Shown: in pieces, positions 46,950 to 60,634 of the stretch
Layout: every line of letters starts with the position of its first letter
Numbering within the stretch: position 1 is the first letter of the stretch
DNA from: Lycorma delicatula
Taxonomy: Eukaryota > Arthropoda > Insecta > Hemiptera > Fulgoridae
Reading direction: 5' to 3'
NCBI RefSeq assembly: GCF_047948215.1
Contig: NC_134456.1
Location: 57,613,029-57,677,028, forward strand
Length of the DNA: 64,000 bases
Program-made: the position numbers and the translations under genes
Notes under the pieces: model-generated
Told to the model about the DNA's origin: nothing
The model's database searches: none
Seen by the model: the letters and a program-made list of their open reading frames with translations, nothing else

Positions 46950-49900
46950 TGAGTTACACTCTATATAACGTCGAAAAAGGTTGAGGTTATGCTAAATGGG
47001 TGTGGTGCATTTTTCATACATGCTTATACAGTAAGTCGCAGTGGCGAACGTATTGAATCTTGTTTTTTTTAATTATTATAGTGCTTTTTTGACGTGCACT
47101 ATTTTCTATAGATTAAAGGGTTTTTTGTTAAATTTTAGGTTAGAATTAGTTGACACTTTTTCAAAAGGAGACAAAATAAAATAACGAAAAGTTGGTATTT
47201 TTGTGCCGCTGGATGCGCAAGAATTTTTTTATGGTGAATTGATGTTTTCGTATCTTAGTTTTTTTTTTTAATATTACTTAAAAATTCTGGAAAAGCTTTA
47301 TATGTCACTTTGTTGGTGAAATGACCGTTGTTTATGTACTAAAGAAGAGAAAGTGTTAAACATGAGTGTACACATTTTAAGATTATAAATCGGAGATGGA
47401 TACAAAGAGCACATTTGGAAGGGGTAGACTTACTGGGAGTGACGTTTTATTACGTACTTCTGAATCAATTAATTAATTAGCAATTATTATCTAAGCGAAT
47501 TCCAAACTTTTTTAAGGAGAAGCGCGGTTTGTAAATGTCTTAAATTTCAAACGAAATAATTCAATTTATAAAATCAACTTCTCTTCACCAAGTATTCTGA
47601 AGAGGTACACGTACTTGGTTATGTTGAAAAAAGAGTATTCAAAAACTTCCATATAAACGAAATCTGGTAAAATTCGAGCGTTACTGTTTTACTAAATGAT
47701 TACCCCCTCCCCTAATAATTTGTGGTTGATTTAAATAAAATTAATCCAGCGACTTAGTAGATGAGATAGACACAAAGGAAAATTTTCTAAAACCCATCAT
47801 TTCAAACTCATTTGAGTTATTCTTTCAGTAGGCTTAATAGCCTACTGAAAGAATGAAAATAGAGTTGAAATAAGAAAGAAAAGAAATATTCCGACTTAGA
47901 AAGAAATGAACAATTTTATAATTTATGTACACTACATTTCAAATTTACGAAAGCTTTGCTGAATATATTTACTGTAGTCAGATTGCAATATTTATTGTAG
48001 AACAAATTTCCCTCAAATAGATTGACATCAAAAAAGCAACCGTACGTAAAGACGAAAGCGCGCCAAATCCCTTACTAATTACTCCAGGGAAAAACACTGG
48101 CGTAAAAAAATTCATATAATCTTAACATTATAATAATTTACATTACAATTTTGTTTTTTACACATTTACAATTATTTCTTTATTTTATTTTCAGGTGCCT
48201 CGTATATAAACCAATAGAACAGATTAGAAAATACATATGAATTATTTATGGACTATTTTTGTTTACAACGTTAATAAATTTAAAAAATGATCAGATGTCA
48301 AACTTCTACAAACTTATATAATTGTAAATTTCACATAATAAACTACAAACCGTATGAAAAAATCTTATGAATGATTTACGTTATCAGTATTGCCTCAAAA
48401 AAAAATAAAAGAAATGAAAAGTTAACGTTTATATAAGCTATTACGATATATGAAAGTAGGTTATTTGAATGAACGTACATACAACTTGACATATATCCGT
48501 TTTTCTTATTTCTATTTATGAGGAGGGACGAACAGCGTGGTACTGTCATGTTTAAATGTATGAAAAGAATATTATCTATAAAGAAAAAAAGAATCATATA
48601 AGGAAGTGAATGTAGCGCGTTATTTATTATAAAACAAGGTTAGTTCCCTTTCAGAATTAAAAAAAATAATTCAATAATGATGTTTATCAATCCACTTGAC
48701 CTACTAATAAACTACAAAAATTAAAAAATAAGTAATTCATTTATGTACATTTTTTAATTATTTGATAAATATTTTTTTTGCATACTACTAACTAATCGCA
48801 TAGAATTTGCTCATTTAAAACAACCTTTAACGAATTTTTTATATAGAAATTACTGATGAATACTTTTTTATGTAATTCATGTTATTCTAACTTTTTTAAA
48901 TTTATTTAAAAGTTTTTTTTCAATTTTCTAGGTAAATTTAAAAGTAGTAGTACATTTTATTTAGGCTGTTGTAATATCTAACAGAATAATGTTTTGTCAC
49001 GTACACGTATGTAAAAGAAGTATTACCTTTTTTGAAAAAAAAACCATACTCATTTATTCTAACATCTCGTAGATTTTACCGAAAAAATTTTTATAGATTT
49101 ATACATTAAATTAAACAATTATACATTAAAATGACTTTACATTTTATGAAAATAATTCTAAGAAAACTAGCTTATTTAAAAATCTTAAACATTATTTAAT
49201 CCTGTAAAAACAAAAAATACTAAAATAATGTAATTATTAATTATCTTATATTTAAAAATTTTAATAAATAAATAAAATACATGCGCTAATAAGTTCATTA
49301 CATGTACGTATATTCTCGCAATGAAAGAAATACGGCTCATGAATAAGCTGTTATGATAATTAAAAATTGTATTTTAACTCTCTTTTGAAGCAACTACCCA
49401 TAAATTAAATAATAAAATCCTAACAGGTTTATATTGAGGATGAATACATCCCATCGTTAAAATATAGGAATACTGAAATAAGTTTAAGACATGCCAGGAT
49501 AGTTTATTATTTTCATTGGCTTAATAAAAAAAAAAAAGATTCATAGATCGTCTCTATTATAATCCAATTCGAAAAGGTGACATTATTATCATCATTTAAC
49601 ATCAGCCTGCAATACATGAAGAATAATCATGAGGAAACATTATTGTATTTGTTTAAAAGTGCAGTTTCTAAAACTAAATAAATTCTAAAAATCAAGTGTT
49701 TGAAGAATTTGGAAGATAAATTAGTTTATTATTAATATACTGAGCATTACGCAACATGCTTCCTAATTTATTCCGTTTATCTTTATTGTTTTTAAATAAA
49801 AAGTCCTTTAAAAAATTTTATTTTTAAAGTGGTAGTCGAATTTTTTTTTTATATTTCAAAATTTCATATTAAAAATAATTTTACAGTCGATTAAGGTTTT

Positions 49901-50277
49901 ATTGTTTATAGTTTTGTTAACACGTCGGAAAATTTTTTTCATTCACAAAAGTCCTCTACACTATTCTACTTGATATTATTTAGGGATCATAGTGCAAAAC
50001 GTTATGGTTTTGCAACAGTGACAGTAAAAAATGAGATCAAATTGTATGTCCTGAATAAAGATATCTATCACACAGTCAGGGAATAGAATGCCAGTACAAG
50101 CTAATTACGCTATCAAGAAATAAATATTAAAAGTAAATAAATAATGTTTATCGTCAGGCTTACTACGCAGAGAGAATATTTTCCCAAAAATCACCTTTCC
50201 GCTTTAAAAAAAAAAAAAATCAAGGGTAATAAAACATCAGAAATTGTATTTAAAAACACAGGTGTAAATTTTCGTTC

Positions 50278-50338
<61 letters not shown>

Positions 50339-51908
50339 TGTAAGTGTGTTTGGATTCATAAATCCTGGTACAACGACCTTCAGATTTGAGCTAATGAATT
50401 CTATACATCGAGAATTGATGTTACTGAAATTTGAAGCCGGTGTTTTAAAAGTGGGAAAGTAAGATAAAAGGGTACGGGAAGTCATATTTGAGCTGAAGCT
50501 GGACTTAATTAAACATTTTTACTGGTACGAATTTTAAGCTCTTTTAAAAGATAAAAATTTTCATTTTAACATTTTTCAGATTCTTTCAAATTTTGTACAT
50601 TTTTTTCAGAATCGGGCGTAAAATTTTTCTGGTAAATTTTATGCAATTCCTAATTTTTATATTAAATTTCATGAAGGTACAGTCCAAAAGAGAAACATTT
50701 AGGTTTTTCACCGTAATGTGTGTAAAAATGAATAATGTAATCGTAATACATAAAAAGGTTTGAAGGAAAATCCAATGACGTGCAACACTATGAAGTATTT
50801 AAATATAAAAATTTATATGAATAGGTGGTAGGCCATCCTTCAGTTTTTAATAGACTACAAAAATAAAATATTCTAAAATTAATTCCGCAATTTTTATCAA
50901 GTAATAATTTACACAGAGGATGAATAAATTACATTATTTTATCGTAACATTATATATAGCATTACTTTGTAATCAATTTGTTTCGCAAACATTATGATAT
51001 CAAATTTAATTTTTTCGAAGTAAACGTATAGCCCTACGTTATAATAGAAATTATTTGTTTTTTTTTTTTTTTTGTCAAAAAAGTGACTGCAGGCGTTTAA
51101 TAATACTAATAATTAATAATTATGATGTGTTAATATTAAAGTGGGTCTTCTTTATTTCTATCTTTAGCTGAAGTACAAGATTTAATATAAAAGTTTCCTC
51201 TTTCTTTGAAAGCCCATCAGAGGCAATTAAAAAAATAATCTACTACCTAATAAAGTAAAGTCGTCGATCTAAGAAAGTTAAGGTGTAAAAAGATGAAAAA
51301 AGAAGCTGATGAATAATTAGTTAAAGGTGAATTCATTGAGCTCACTTGTTTTCTTTTTTAATTCATATCTTAATTCATCAAAAAAGTTCTTTGATTGTTA
51401 AAGTTGAATATTCACAGATAAAAACCGTCGTATTGTTGGTTCTTGCTTATCCATGATTTATAGCTACGAAAAATTTTAATTTTATTCTTTCAGGAAAAAT
51501 AATTTTTAATATTCATATTAAGTAATTTTCATTATGAACAATTATATATACAAGTAATCGATCACTTTCAAAATTAAACCGTACTGTTATTTTTCAAATA
51601 TTTTTTATAATCATGCAAAAAGAATAGTAACCCGTTTCTGAAATAAAAATGTCTGCAAATTTATTTTCTAACAACACATTCGTAATTATAGGTTTTACTA
51701 GCTCGACTTTACTTGTAATCAACTGTATTGTGTTTCATTCTACTATAGACCCTAAATAACACACAGAGATGCCTAAATATATCAATTTTTTACTTTCATT
51801 TTAAAAGCACCTATCTTCAAATAAAACGTACTTTAAAGTACATATTTATTTTTTTCAGTTGTAATTAAATCATATAATTTTAGACAACATACCTTTATAT
51901 ATAAACAC
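46950..51908. other. AT-rich stretch; host repeat of LINE copy 2 at its start
   Basis: 46950-47170 (GCTAAATGGGTGTGGTGCAT) and 45380-45548 look like the two sides of an older dispersed repeat split by LINE copy 2. A perfect 15-bp-stem hairpin lies at 47819-47854 and a (TA)n array at 50281-50332. The short frames at 50144-50485 are products of the TA array. No gene was found. Confidence 0.5.
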
Positions 51909-52603
51909 ATAGAGTGTCTCATGAAGAAATGGAAATAATTTCAGGATATTTTCTACAAATAAAAATGAAGAAAAAAGTTCATACAAACATTAGTCTACAA
52001 ATGCTTAATTATCCAGTTATAGCTAGCAAAAAAATTCGCCCTGTTTCTGCTTCAAGTTTAAAATGAACCATACTCAAATTCTTGCGACATAGACACAATA
52101 ACGAACACACTTTAATAATTGATTTTATGTCAAGTAATGTTTTTGAAAAGTATTATAAAACACAAAAAATTCATGACTCAAAACACATTTTTTTTAAATT
52201 TAATTTCCTTTCTTAAATTGTCAGTAAACAAATAAAGATTTCCAGCAAAATTTTTAAATATTTTAATTCTCGTAGATATTTATAGAAAAGTTTAAGAATT
52301 TTACTTTTATTAAAAACAAAACAGACCAAAAACGAGACAAATGAAATTTCTGGCACCAGGTTTAATGAGTTTTTCAGGACAAAAGTGGTGTGAATACATT
52401 AAATGTACTTCTCAATTTAAGATTCAAGAATTTCATTACGGTTTCATTTTACTCTTTGAGCAAATAAGGGCAACACTTCTTGCAAGCTATAACTCAAAAA
52501 CAAAGCGCTTCCGAACTCATGCTTATATGAACGGTTTTTTCTTTATTTCCTTTTTTAAAACAAGTCCTGAAATTATTTTCCGTTTCTTTGTGAGACAACC
52601 TAT
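51909..52603. mobile_element. Second foldback element, long inverted repeats
   Basis: The left arm (from ATAGAGTGTCTCATGAAGAA, 51909 to about 52113) is the imperfect inverse of the right arm (about 52383-52603, ending TTTGTGAGACAACCTAT). Shared blocks include GGAAATAATTTCAGGA, AGTTATAGCT.GCAA and AAATTCTTG. The loop is about 270 bp with no transposase. The 156-codon plus frame at 52341-52811 overlaps the right arm and runs out past it, so it is not treated as a gene. Confidence 0.75.
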
Positions 52604-54365
52604 ACATAAAAAAATGAACATAAAACTTCCAACAGCTTCTTTACAGGTTTATTTTAGGACAGTTGTATTAATACTACTTTTCGAACATGGAAGCATTAGC
52701 TTTTTCTTCTTATCTAATCGGTTTGTTTATAAATCGTTTTTTCTTAACTGTTACTTTTACATTAAGAACAATTTGTTTTTTTCAAAAATTGTATTTTTTA
52801 CATCAACATAAATCGTAATGAACATTCAAACTAAATTTTTTGAGTAATGTATTTAAAATAAAACATTAATATTAAAACAATGATCTATATACCAAAATAA
52901 AAAATTATGTAATCATGTGAATACGTGTATTCATTACGTGTATTTATTTGATGATCCGGTGCCTTCATGGTGCGATTAATTAGCCTATCAATACACAGAG
53001 AGGCAAGAGTTTCATATGGAATAACTACTGTACTAATATTATAACTTAAAAGATCCATGGTTGTAAGCTTTTTTTATTTAGTTTCATTTCTAATGGATTA
53101 ATTCTCTTTCTGCTTGCCTACGCATATTGTTTGAAAAAGAAAACAGTAAATAATAAATTTCCAATTCAAATTAAGGGGGAAAATGCTGAGTGGTGTAGTG
53201 ATATGCAACTAAAGAAGCTATAGTAGAAGCCACGTGCTTCTTTTTGCGTTTTGTTATTTTTTTCCGGAAGGTAAAACGTACAATTTATTCAATTAGATTT
53301 TATTAGGTTTCTCTGAAAAGAATTTGATAAATACGAACTGTTTGTTATCTTGATCAATTAAACAATAAAATTTCAATACAACGAATAACACTAAAGATCG
53401 AAAATATAATTCATTACAAGGCTACGCTGTACGTAATGTTTATTTGCGGAAAACAGAATAATTTTTTAGTACAAATAGAATTTGTTTACATAGTAATTAC
53501 TAATAACTAAACATAAAAAATCAAAAAATAGTGATTGAGGTGGATACAAAAGATGAAACATTCAGGATCCACAAATTTTCAAATAAAAATCAAAAAATTC
53601 AGATAAGCAAAACTAAAATTATTTTGTATTAAATTTGTTTCGTGTTTCAGAAGTTCAAATTTTGTTATCGGTAGACTTTTACTTCTCAAAATCAAAAAAG
53701 AAACCACACTCGAAAAATGTATAAGACTTTAAAATGAATATTAATAAAATTAAACATACGTCGAAACTATGTCAGATTATAATTTCAAATAATTCAATTC
53801 AGAATGCAATGAATTTGAATTTATATATTCAAAGAACATGTATCTGAAAAAAAATTAAAACTAAGAAAATGACTTTACAAATAAGTTTTCTTTAAAATTT
53901 CTGCTTAAAAATTTTAGTAGTTAAAAACTTTAATATTGTTATACCATACGTTTTCTTTTGTAAAATAATGGGAACAAAATAATACACTCGTAATATTACC
54001 AAGGAGTTAGATACAAATGCAGTCAGTAAAAAGAAATAATCCAGCTGATTTACATATCAACGTTGTAAAATAGATAAAAATTATATAAAGATATCAAATC
54101 TTTGGAATATTTTTTGAAAGTCAGATAGAAGGCAAAATCAATAATAACCGTTATTGTTATTCGTTATCATGAATAGATTTTCAATCGGTGAAGCTAGTAA
54201 TTATCAATACAAAAAGTAGGTTGTATGAAAGTGTTTTGAAAATGGAATTCAAAGTAGAGGCCCATCCTAAAAACACTGATATATATTTTTTAAAAATTCA
54301 TAAACTATTATTAATTTCTTAGAAATATTCTCCTTGAATTATATATTTGTACCGCGATACTTTAT
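52604..54365. other. AT-rich stretch, nothing recognised
   Basis: No ORF or repeat that I can support, apart from the end of the incidental frame starting at 52341. Confidence 0.55.
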
Positions 54366-54373
54366 TATATATA

Positions 54374-54657
54374 TGCAATTACTGCTATCGGCTTGCCAGG
54401 CCTAGATGTAGTGAAATGTAAGTGAAAATGTACCGGTAAACATGTGGTCTGGAACAGACTCACATGTCGACTCACGACATGAAGTGGTCGACCACTTGAG
54501 ATATGCGGGGTTAATTGAACCCAATCACCAAAGAATACCGGTATCAAGAGTCTTAACAATCAAAACTGCCTTTACATGGACTCTCGAGCCTTAGAAATCT
54601 CTATTTGGAAAATCAGCTGATTTTGCGATGACGAACTACTAGACTAACCTGGCGGGT
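54374..54657 (-). repeat. SINE, long-family head with different tail
   Basis: The minus-strand head AACCCGCCAGGTTAGTCTAG and the blocks AAATCAGCTGATTTTCC and GATACCGGTATTCTTTGGTG match the SINE at 34052-34370. The 3' third diverges and ends TAGGCCTGGCAAGCCGATAG ... TAATTGCATATATATAA. The head abuts (AAAT)n and a long (TA)n array at 54658-54734. Confidence 0.75.
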
Positions 54658-54668
54658 TAAATAAATAA

Positions 54669-54734
<66 letters not shown>
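54658..54734. repeat. (AAAT)n / (TA)n microsatellite
   Basis: Simple repeat directly against the SINE head; about 62 bp of TA. Confidence 0.95.
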
Positions 54735-54738
<4 letters not shown>

Positions 54739-57229
54739 TTATGTAACTTTCTTATAACATTTTCTTATGTAACATTTATTCCCCGCATGTCAACTTTTAA
54801 CTCGCTTTTTTGGATTTTAATAACTTTATTCAAGTTATTGACGGTTATGTATGAAGCAACTCGACTAAACTATGTACAAACCAAAATGCGAAATTAAAAG
54901 ACATGGTACTACGCTCCCATTCACTTCCATTCTGGGTTTGAAAAATCTGTACGAATGTTTTTAATTTTTCCAACCGATAGAAGAAAACAAATTAAAAGAT
55001 TAAGATTAAGAATAACTATTTGTATTTATCTAATAACATAATATTTTACTGCAATACATTCTCACTATTCTATCTAAAATTGTTTGAAAACAAGTTGTAA
55101 TTTTTAATCCACATTAATTTTTCATAAAATAATATGATTGCGTTACTAAAATGAATCAATATTTTTCTAAATTCATAGATATTACTTAATTTTAAGACGT
55201 TAAAAGAAACATATTGTTGTATAAAATAGCTTTTTTTTTAAATATTAACCCTCAAAATAATAACAGCAACAGCAACAACCTACCACTTCCTGAAGAAAAA
55301 AGGAAATTGCTATCGTTTGTCTACGAGGCAATCAAGAAAATCGTTACGCTTCATAAATTGGAAACAAAATGTAAACGTGATATACTTATATATACAGAAA
55401 CCGCTATGCAGTTTTTTACGTAAATATGTGTTCCCTATTTCTGTTCCTAACATGTACGTGCAAAATAAAATTTAAAATATGATTTAAGTAAAACGTTGAT
55501 AAAAATTATTTTAGGATTACAACTTCTGATTCAGCAGATGAAATTCAAGTACCATAAGAAAGAAAATATATTTAAATTTTCATTGCACTTCTTTTTATAA
55601 ATATAAAAAAAAAATTATAATTGAGCTACTAAATAAAATTATTCCTACTTCATGACAGTCAGTCATTCAATTATCAGCAAAAGACATTTTTGTCAAGCGC
55701 CTCACCTCTTCATATCTGTTTTGTTTTTATGTTTTTATTTTACTTTAGAAATACGATTAGAAGTAATAATTTGTATTAATACATTAAAAACATTTTCAAA
55801 AAATAATATAACATTGAAATAATAATAAATAATATTACAAAATCCCGAAAATAATAAAATAAAGTGTTTTCACAGACTCCTGAAATAAATAGACACTTTT
55901 TTAAATATTTTTCATATCCGGAAGTTAGCTTTGGCAATTCATTGGTTCTATCTATTAATTCTGAATTGAAACTTATAAACTACTAACCTCAAGCAATAAA
56001 ATGTGAGTACCATCTAATTTAGAGTAATTAATAAAAATAAAAGATTAACAAAAAAAATAATACCATAATGTATAATGAACAAACATAAAAAGATTTTTTT
56101 CTAAATAGGAAAAGATAACAAAAATTTTATACTAAAATTATTTTTTCTAATAATAAAAAATGTATAATTACTTTTCCTAATAATAATTTTACATTAATAT
56201 AGTTCACAAAATACGTTGTTTATAAACATTAGTAGAAAGAAAACGTAAAAGAATTCCTATTACATAAATGACCCATTTTTTTCCTACAATTCAAGGTTTA
56301 TTTATCTGTGTCAACCATCTGTCTATTTCTGAATATTCAAGAATCGCTGACGTAATTCCGATAAACAAGGCCTAGAAATTTAATGATGGCATTATGATAT
56401 AAAAATAAAATTTCGTTAGTAATATAATCTCTGTCCTTATCAATATTTCAATGTGTTTATTACCGTTTATAAGTTATAATTGAATAAGATTAGTTATATA
56501 CATGACGTCATTACATTAAGGAATAATCATTAATTTATATCAGTAATGAACGATAAATATTTTTGCGTAACAATAATTATCAGCTTTAATTTAAAATGTA
56601 TTTACTTCGAAATAAACTTTTTTTTTTTTTGCTTTACCAAACAAATCACGAAATTCTGAAGAGCTTGTTTCAAATGAAATGTTTAACTGAGCTCTGAATC
56701 AAAGATTTACTAAAAATCAGTCACTATGGAGATTGTAATGACATTAACATTACAATAATCATTCTCTCGCATTGTTTATCAAACAAAATTTAATTGCGGT
56801 CAGATCCGATAAATTTTTTTTTTAATATTTCGATTTAATTATTACGGAAATACAGTAAATACTAGACTTTATTAAATAAAAAATTTATTCTGATTTTCCT
56901 CCTTTTTTTCTTGATTTTCCATTTGTTCTACGACTTTAAATTATACTGCACTTTTCAAACCATACTCACACTAAATTTTGTTGCATAATTGTAGCCAAAG
57001 CGTGCATAATTGTATAACTAATCTTATTGTATATAATTTTACATGTTTATATAATTTATTAAATAAATTTTAGAATTTTAAAATTTTTAAATGCTCAAAG
57101 AAATGAACAATTATTAAATCGACACCAGTTTTTTTTTTTTAATTTACAAGTGGACCCCGAAATTCTTCGCTATTGCCAGAATTTTTACAACAGTTCAAAC
57201 TTCACCAATCTCTCTACTACATAAATCAT
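54735..57229. other. AT-rich stretch, nothing recognised
   Basis: No supported gene. The 69-codon frame at 55214-55423 includes an NNNSNSNN-type low-complexity run and is probably chance. Confidence 0.55.
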
Positions 57230-57905
57230 AAAAACATTTGATGTGAACGCCACATGACTTCCTTTTACGTCTATTAAATTGCATATACACATTTTTTTAA
57301 AATGAAAAGTACATTCAATTTTATTTCACTAATAACTTCTGATTTTTTTCATATTTTTATTTTATTATTATATATTGTAAAAACTTTTTTAATAAATATT
57401 TAAATCTATTATTAATGAGACAATATATTTAAATTTTAAAAAAAGTTAAAAAAAGGAAATAAAGTCAGATTCGAACCGATGTGCCTTTCCCTTGAAGATC
57501 CAAATATTTCATAAATTAAAATTCTATTTGTCTATAACTCTGGAACTAATGAAAATAAGTACCACTTATTATATATCACTGAGAAGGTCTCAATGAGGGC
57601 AATTAAGAAAAAGTCCTAAATCTAAATTTTTGGAATTTTGGGCTTTTTTGGATACTTTTGGTCCAGTCGATGGCAATCAAAGGGGAAGGTGCACAACAGA
57701 TGTGTTACAACGATCCTAAATCCAAAATTTCAACATCCTACGGTTAATCGTTTTTCATTTATGCAAGATACATAGGTACGTACAGACGTCACACCGAAAC
57801 TAGTCAAAATTGATTCAGGGATGGTCAAATGGATATTTCCGTTGAAATTTGAAAAACTAAATTTTTTGCGATTACAATCCTTTACTTCGAACAAAAAAGT
57901 AAAAA
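57230..57905 (-). repeat. Second copy of the 18.9-kb repeat family
   Basis: In inverse orientation it has the same blocks as 18890-19997: TTCGAAGTAAAGGATTGTAA, TCAACGGAAATATCC, a shortened ACGTAC tract, AAAACGATTAACCGTAGGAT, AAGTGGTACTTATTTTCATT and finally AAGGAAGTCATGTGGCG. It lacks the 259-bp duplication. Confidence 0.7.
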
Positions 57906-58269
57906 ACGTATAAATAAATAACCTAAAACTTTCTTTACTAAATTTAATGTCGTTATACATATCAAGAGATATTTTCTATATCGATCGTTGTCTATGTCAA
58001 TATCAATTTTCTCAGACAATTATTATGTTATTAAATATTATTTTATTAAATTATTAAATATTATGGAACTAATAACATGTAAACGCTCCCGGAAAACATA
58101 ATAATTTGTGAAATTTTCAGCGAAATCGAGTAAGTATTTTGAGTTATTAGGGCATACACAAAACGAAGGTTGTCTTTCATTTATTTGGTAGATTAAGCAA
58201 TTTATAATTTTACGATCATAACTTAACTTCTTATTATTATTTAACTTTATTTCATATTTACTTTTAACT

Positions 58270-58425
58270 TTTTTCATATTTATTTAGTCTCAGGAACGGT
58301 CGGCCTGAGTCTATACAAGACCACCTCATGTTATTCATATCATCCTACCTCATTGGGTAGTGAAGGGTTGCTTATTGTCATTAATTGAACAGGTTTCAAC
58401 GTGCACATTAGAAAATAAAAATATA
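58270..58425 (+). repeat. SINE middle/tail fragment, 5'-truncated
   Basis: Begins TCTCAGGAACGGTCGGCCTG, continues ATTCATATCATCCTACCTCA, and ends ATTAGAAAATAAAAATATAT in a TA-rich tail. It is homologous to 23690-23845 (-) and lacks the tRNA-like head. Confidence 0.65.
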
Positions 58426-60577
58426 TATATATTTATTTTTAATGAGTTTAATATCTGATTTTGTTTTTTTTTTTTTTATTAGACTAACACATTCAAACAC
58501 TACGAAAAATACGTCTTAAAATAAAAAAAATAATTTTTTTTTTTAAATTATGCCACCTCGCTATAAACAGCAAGTTTTAAAAGAAAAAGATTAATCTTAA
58601 AGGTACAGCTTACATTCTACATCTTTATTGGCCATGACGTATTCCCTAACTGGTCTTCTTAAGCGTAAAGTAGGATAATAAGAATATACGGATTTATCTA
58701 AACAAAGACTATTCGAGTGGCGATTTAAGCGATACAGACTATACTGAAAAATAATTTTTTGCTTTTAACTACCACTGTCATAGCAAAATGGTATTATCGA
58801 TTTTTTATTCTATCAATAGATCAGCAATGTTTTAAAAACTTTGTAAAAATTGATGTTTCAAGCACGTACATGAAACAAGCGTTTCTCAATGACAGTCAAG
58901 CAAAAATAATAATCTCAAAGAAAAGGAACAAGAAGAAAGCATTGTAAATTTTAAGACCAATTTGGAATGAATTATAGAATGCCCTGGGTAAAAAAAGAAT
59001 TTTTTTAAGTTAACTCTTTTCTTGCAACTTTTATACATAAATCTTTTATTGAAAAAATTAACTAATAAAAATAAATTATTATTTTTAAATTGTTAACTTA
59101 CTGAAGTCAGCTCAAAATTAAGGATTATTAACGAGTTAGTGTCGGTATTTTTACTCTGTCTATTTCAAACAGTCGAAATTTTAAAAAATTTAAATTATTT
59201 TTTTTTTTTAATTCTTAACAAACAATTTTGGCAGTTGGTTTTATTTTATTTATTTTTTAAATTAACTTTATTGTAACTTTTTATTTTTATTCAAAATATG
59301 TCAACAAAAAGCGCATCTTTATGAAAAACCCCGTTTGCAAGAAACGCAAAGTCGAGACATTTGCTTCTTACTAAAAATGAAAAAAGAATGTAGTGAAATG
59401 AAATTGGAAGACTCTATACCCTATACCATTATCAAATATGAGCTGTGAAAACCTATATTGTGTATTACTTTTTACCTTATTTGATTCAATCAATTTTCTC
59501 AATTATTAGAAGAAAGTAATCTTAATATCAGGATTTTATCAAACCATATACGATAGCATTGTAACAATTCAATAACAATCAATTGTACAATCATGACAAC
59601 AAAATTTTAAATTATTAAAAATCTATCTACATCTACCTAGACAATGTAATTTTTTGTTAAAAAAATTGTATATTTAAATATATAGAAACGCTTGGTAACG
59701 GGACTTCAACTACAAAATGAAAAAAAAAACTTTTAATCAAAATTACGCCATATAGGGATGATTAAAACTTTTGAATACAAATTAAAAAATTACAAACAGT
59801 TTGATTTGAGGATATCCTTCTTTTTGAATTTGATTAAAAACTCAAAAGATAAGTTCTGCATCATCTTCATTTATATTATCTAAATCGTCTATATCTACCT
59901 CTACATCATCTACAAACATTTAACCATCAAACACACGGGTCGTAAATAAATTTGATTTTAATATATAAAAATTTATATCCGTTCAGCAAAATTTATTCTT
60001 TTGAAAATAAAATGATAATAAATTAAACAATTACATTTTACTATAACCAAATAGTGAATGTTTCATTTACATAATTTCCATTTAATATGGGTCTCAAAAT
60101 AGATAAAAACCACTCAGTGGAATACTGTTGTGGGAGGGAAATAAATCTGAAACGCATTTGCTGCTGTACCAATTATTCTCCCGTTTTATTCTAATTTAAA
60201 AAGAGAAAAAAAAATCAAAATATAGTCTAACGTAGACTGGGTAATGGACCGGACTAATCACAGTTAGGAACAGCAATACCTATTGGCGTTTCTATCAGCA
60301 ACCTGCACACAATTTAAGTAGTCCACACATATGTTACAGATTTACACAACGAATGGATCAGAAAAAATAAAACATTCTTTCATAAAACGTTTTTTTAATT
60401 TTATTTTTATTATTACCTGTTGCATTACGATCTAAACAATGATTTTATTTATTTTTACTAGAATGAAATGAATAAAAAAAATAAATTAATTTAACCTGAC
60501 GTGTTAAATTTTTTATCAGAATTAAACCTAAGTTGTCTGATTCAGATTCCAGCATAATTATAATATTAAAAAAGAGG

Positions 60578-60580
<3 letters not shown>
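58426..60580. other. AT-rich stretch with a small acidic frame
   Basis: No supported gene. A 25-codon minus frame at 59842-59919 (MFVDDVEVDIDDLDNINEDD...) is strikingly acidic and may be the end of a decayed coding sequence; see findings. Confidence 0.45.
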
Positions 60581-60612
<32 letters not shown>

Positions 60613-60634
60613 CGCGCGCGCGCATACACACACA
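60581..60634. repeat. (TG)n-(CG)n-(CA)n alternating tract and palindrome
   Basis: 54 bp of uninterrupted pyrimidine-purine alternation. The last 34 bp (60601-60634) are a perfect palindrome centred on GCGCGCGCGCGC, flanked by TAT/ATA and TG/CA arms. It is a strong candidate for Z-DNA or cruciform formation. Confidence 0.9.

Noticed and set aside
50144..50485. ORFs with long IYIY runs
   Set aside because: Translation of the (TA)n array.
52341..52811. 156-codon plus-strand ORF
   Set aside because: Much of it is the right arm of a foldback element, with the remainder Phe-rich AT-derived translation; no domain, signal peptide or splice context.
23391..54734. CRISPR-like arrays
   Set aside because: All tandem structures found are microsatellites or two-copy duplications; no regularly spaced repeats with unique spacers, and the genome is eukaryotic.
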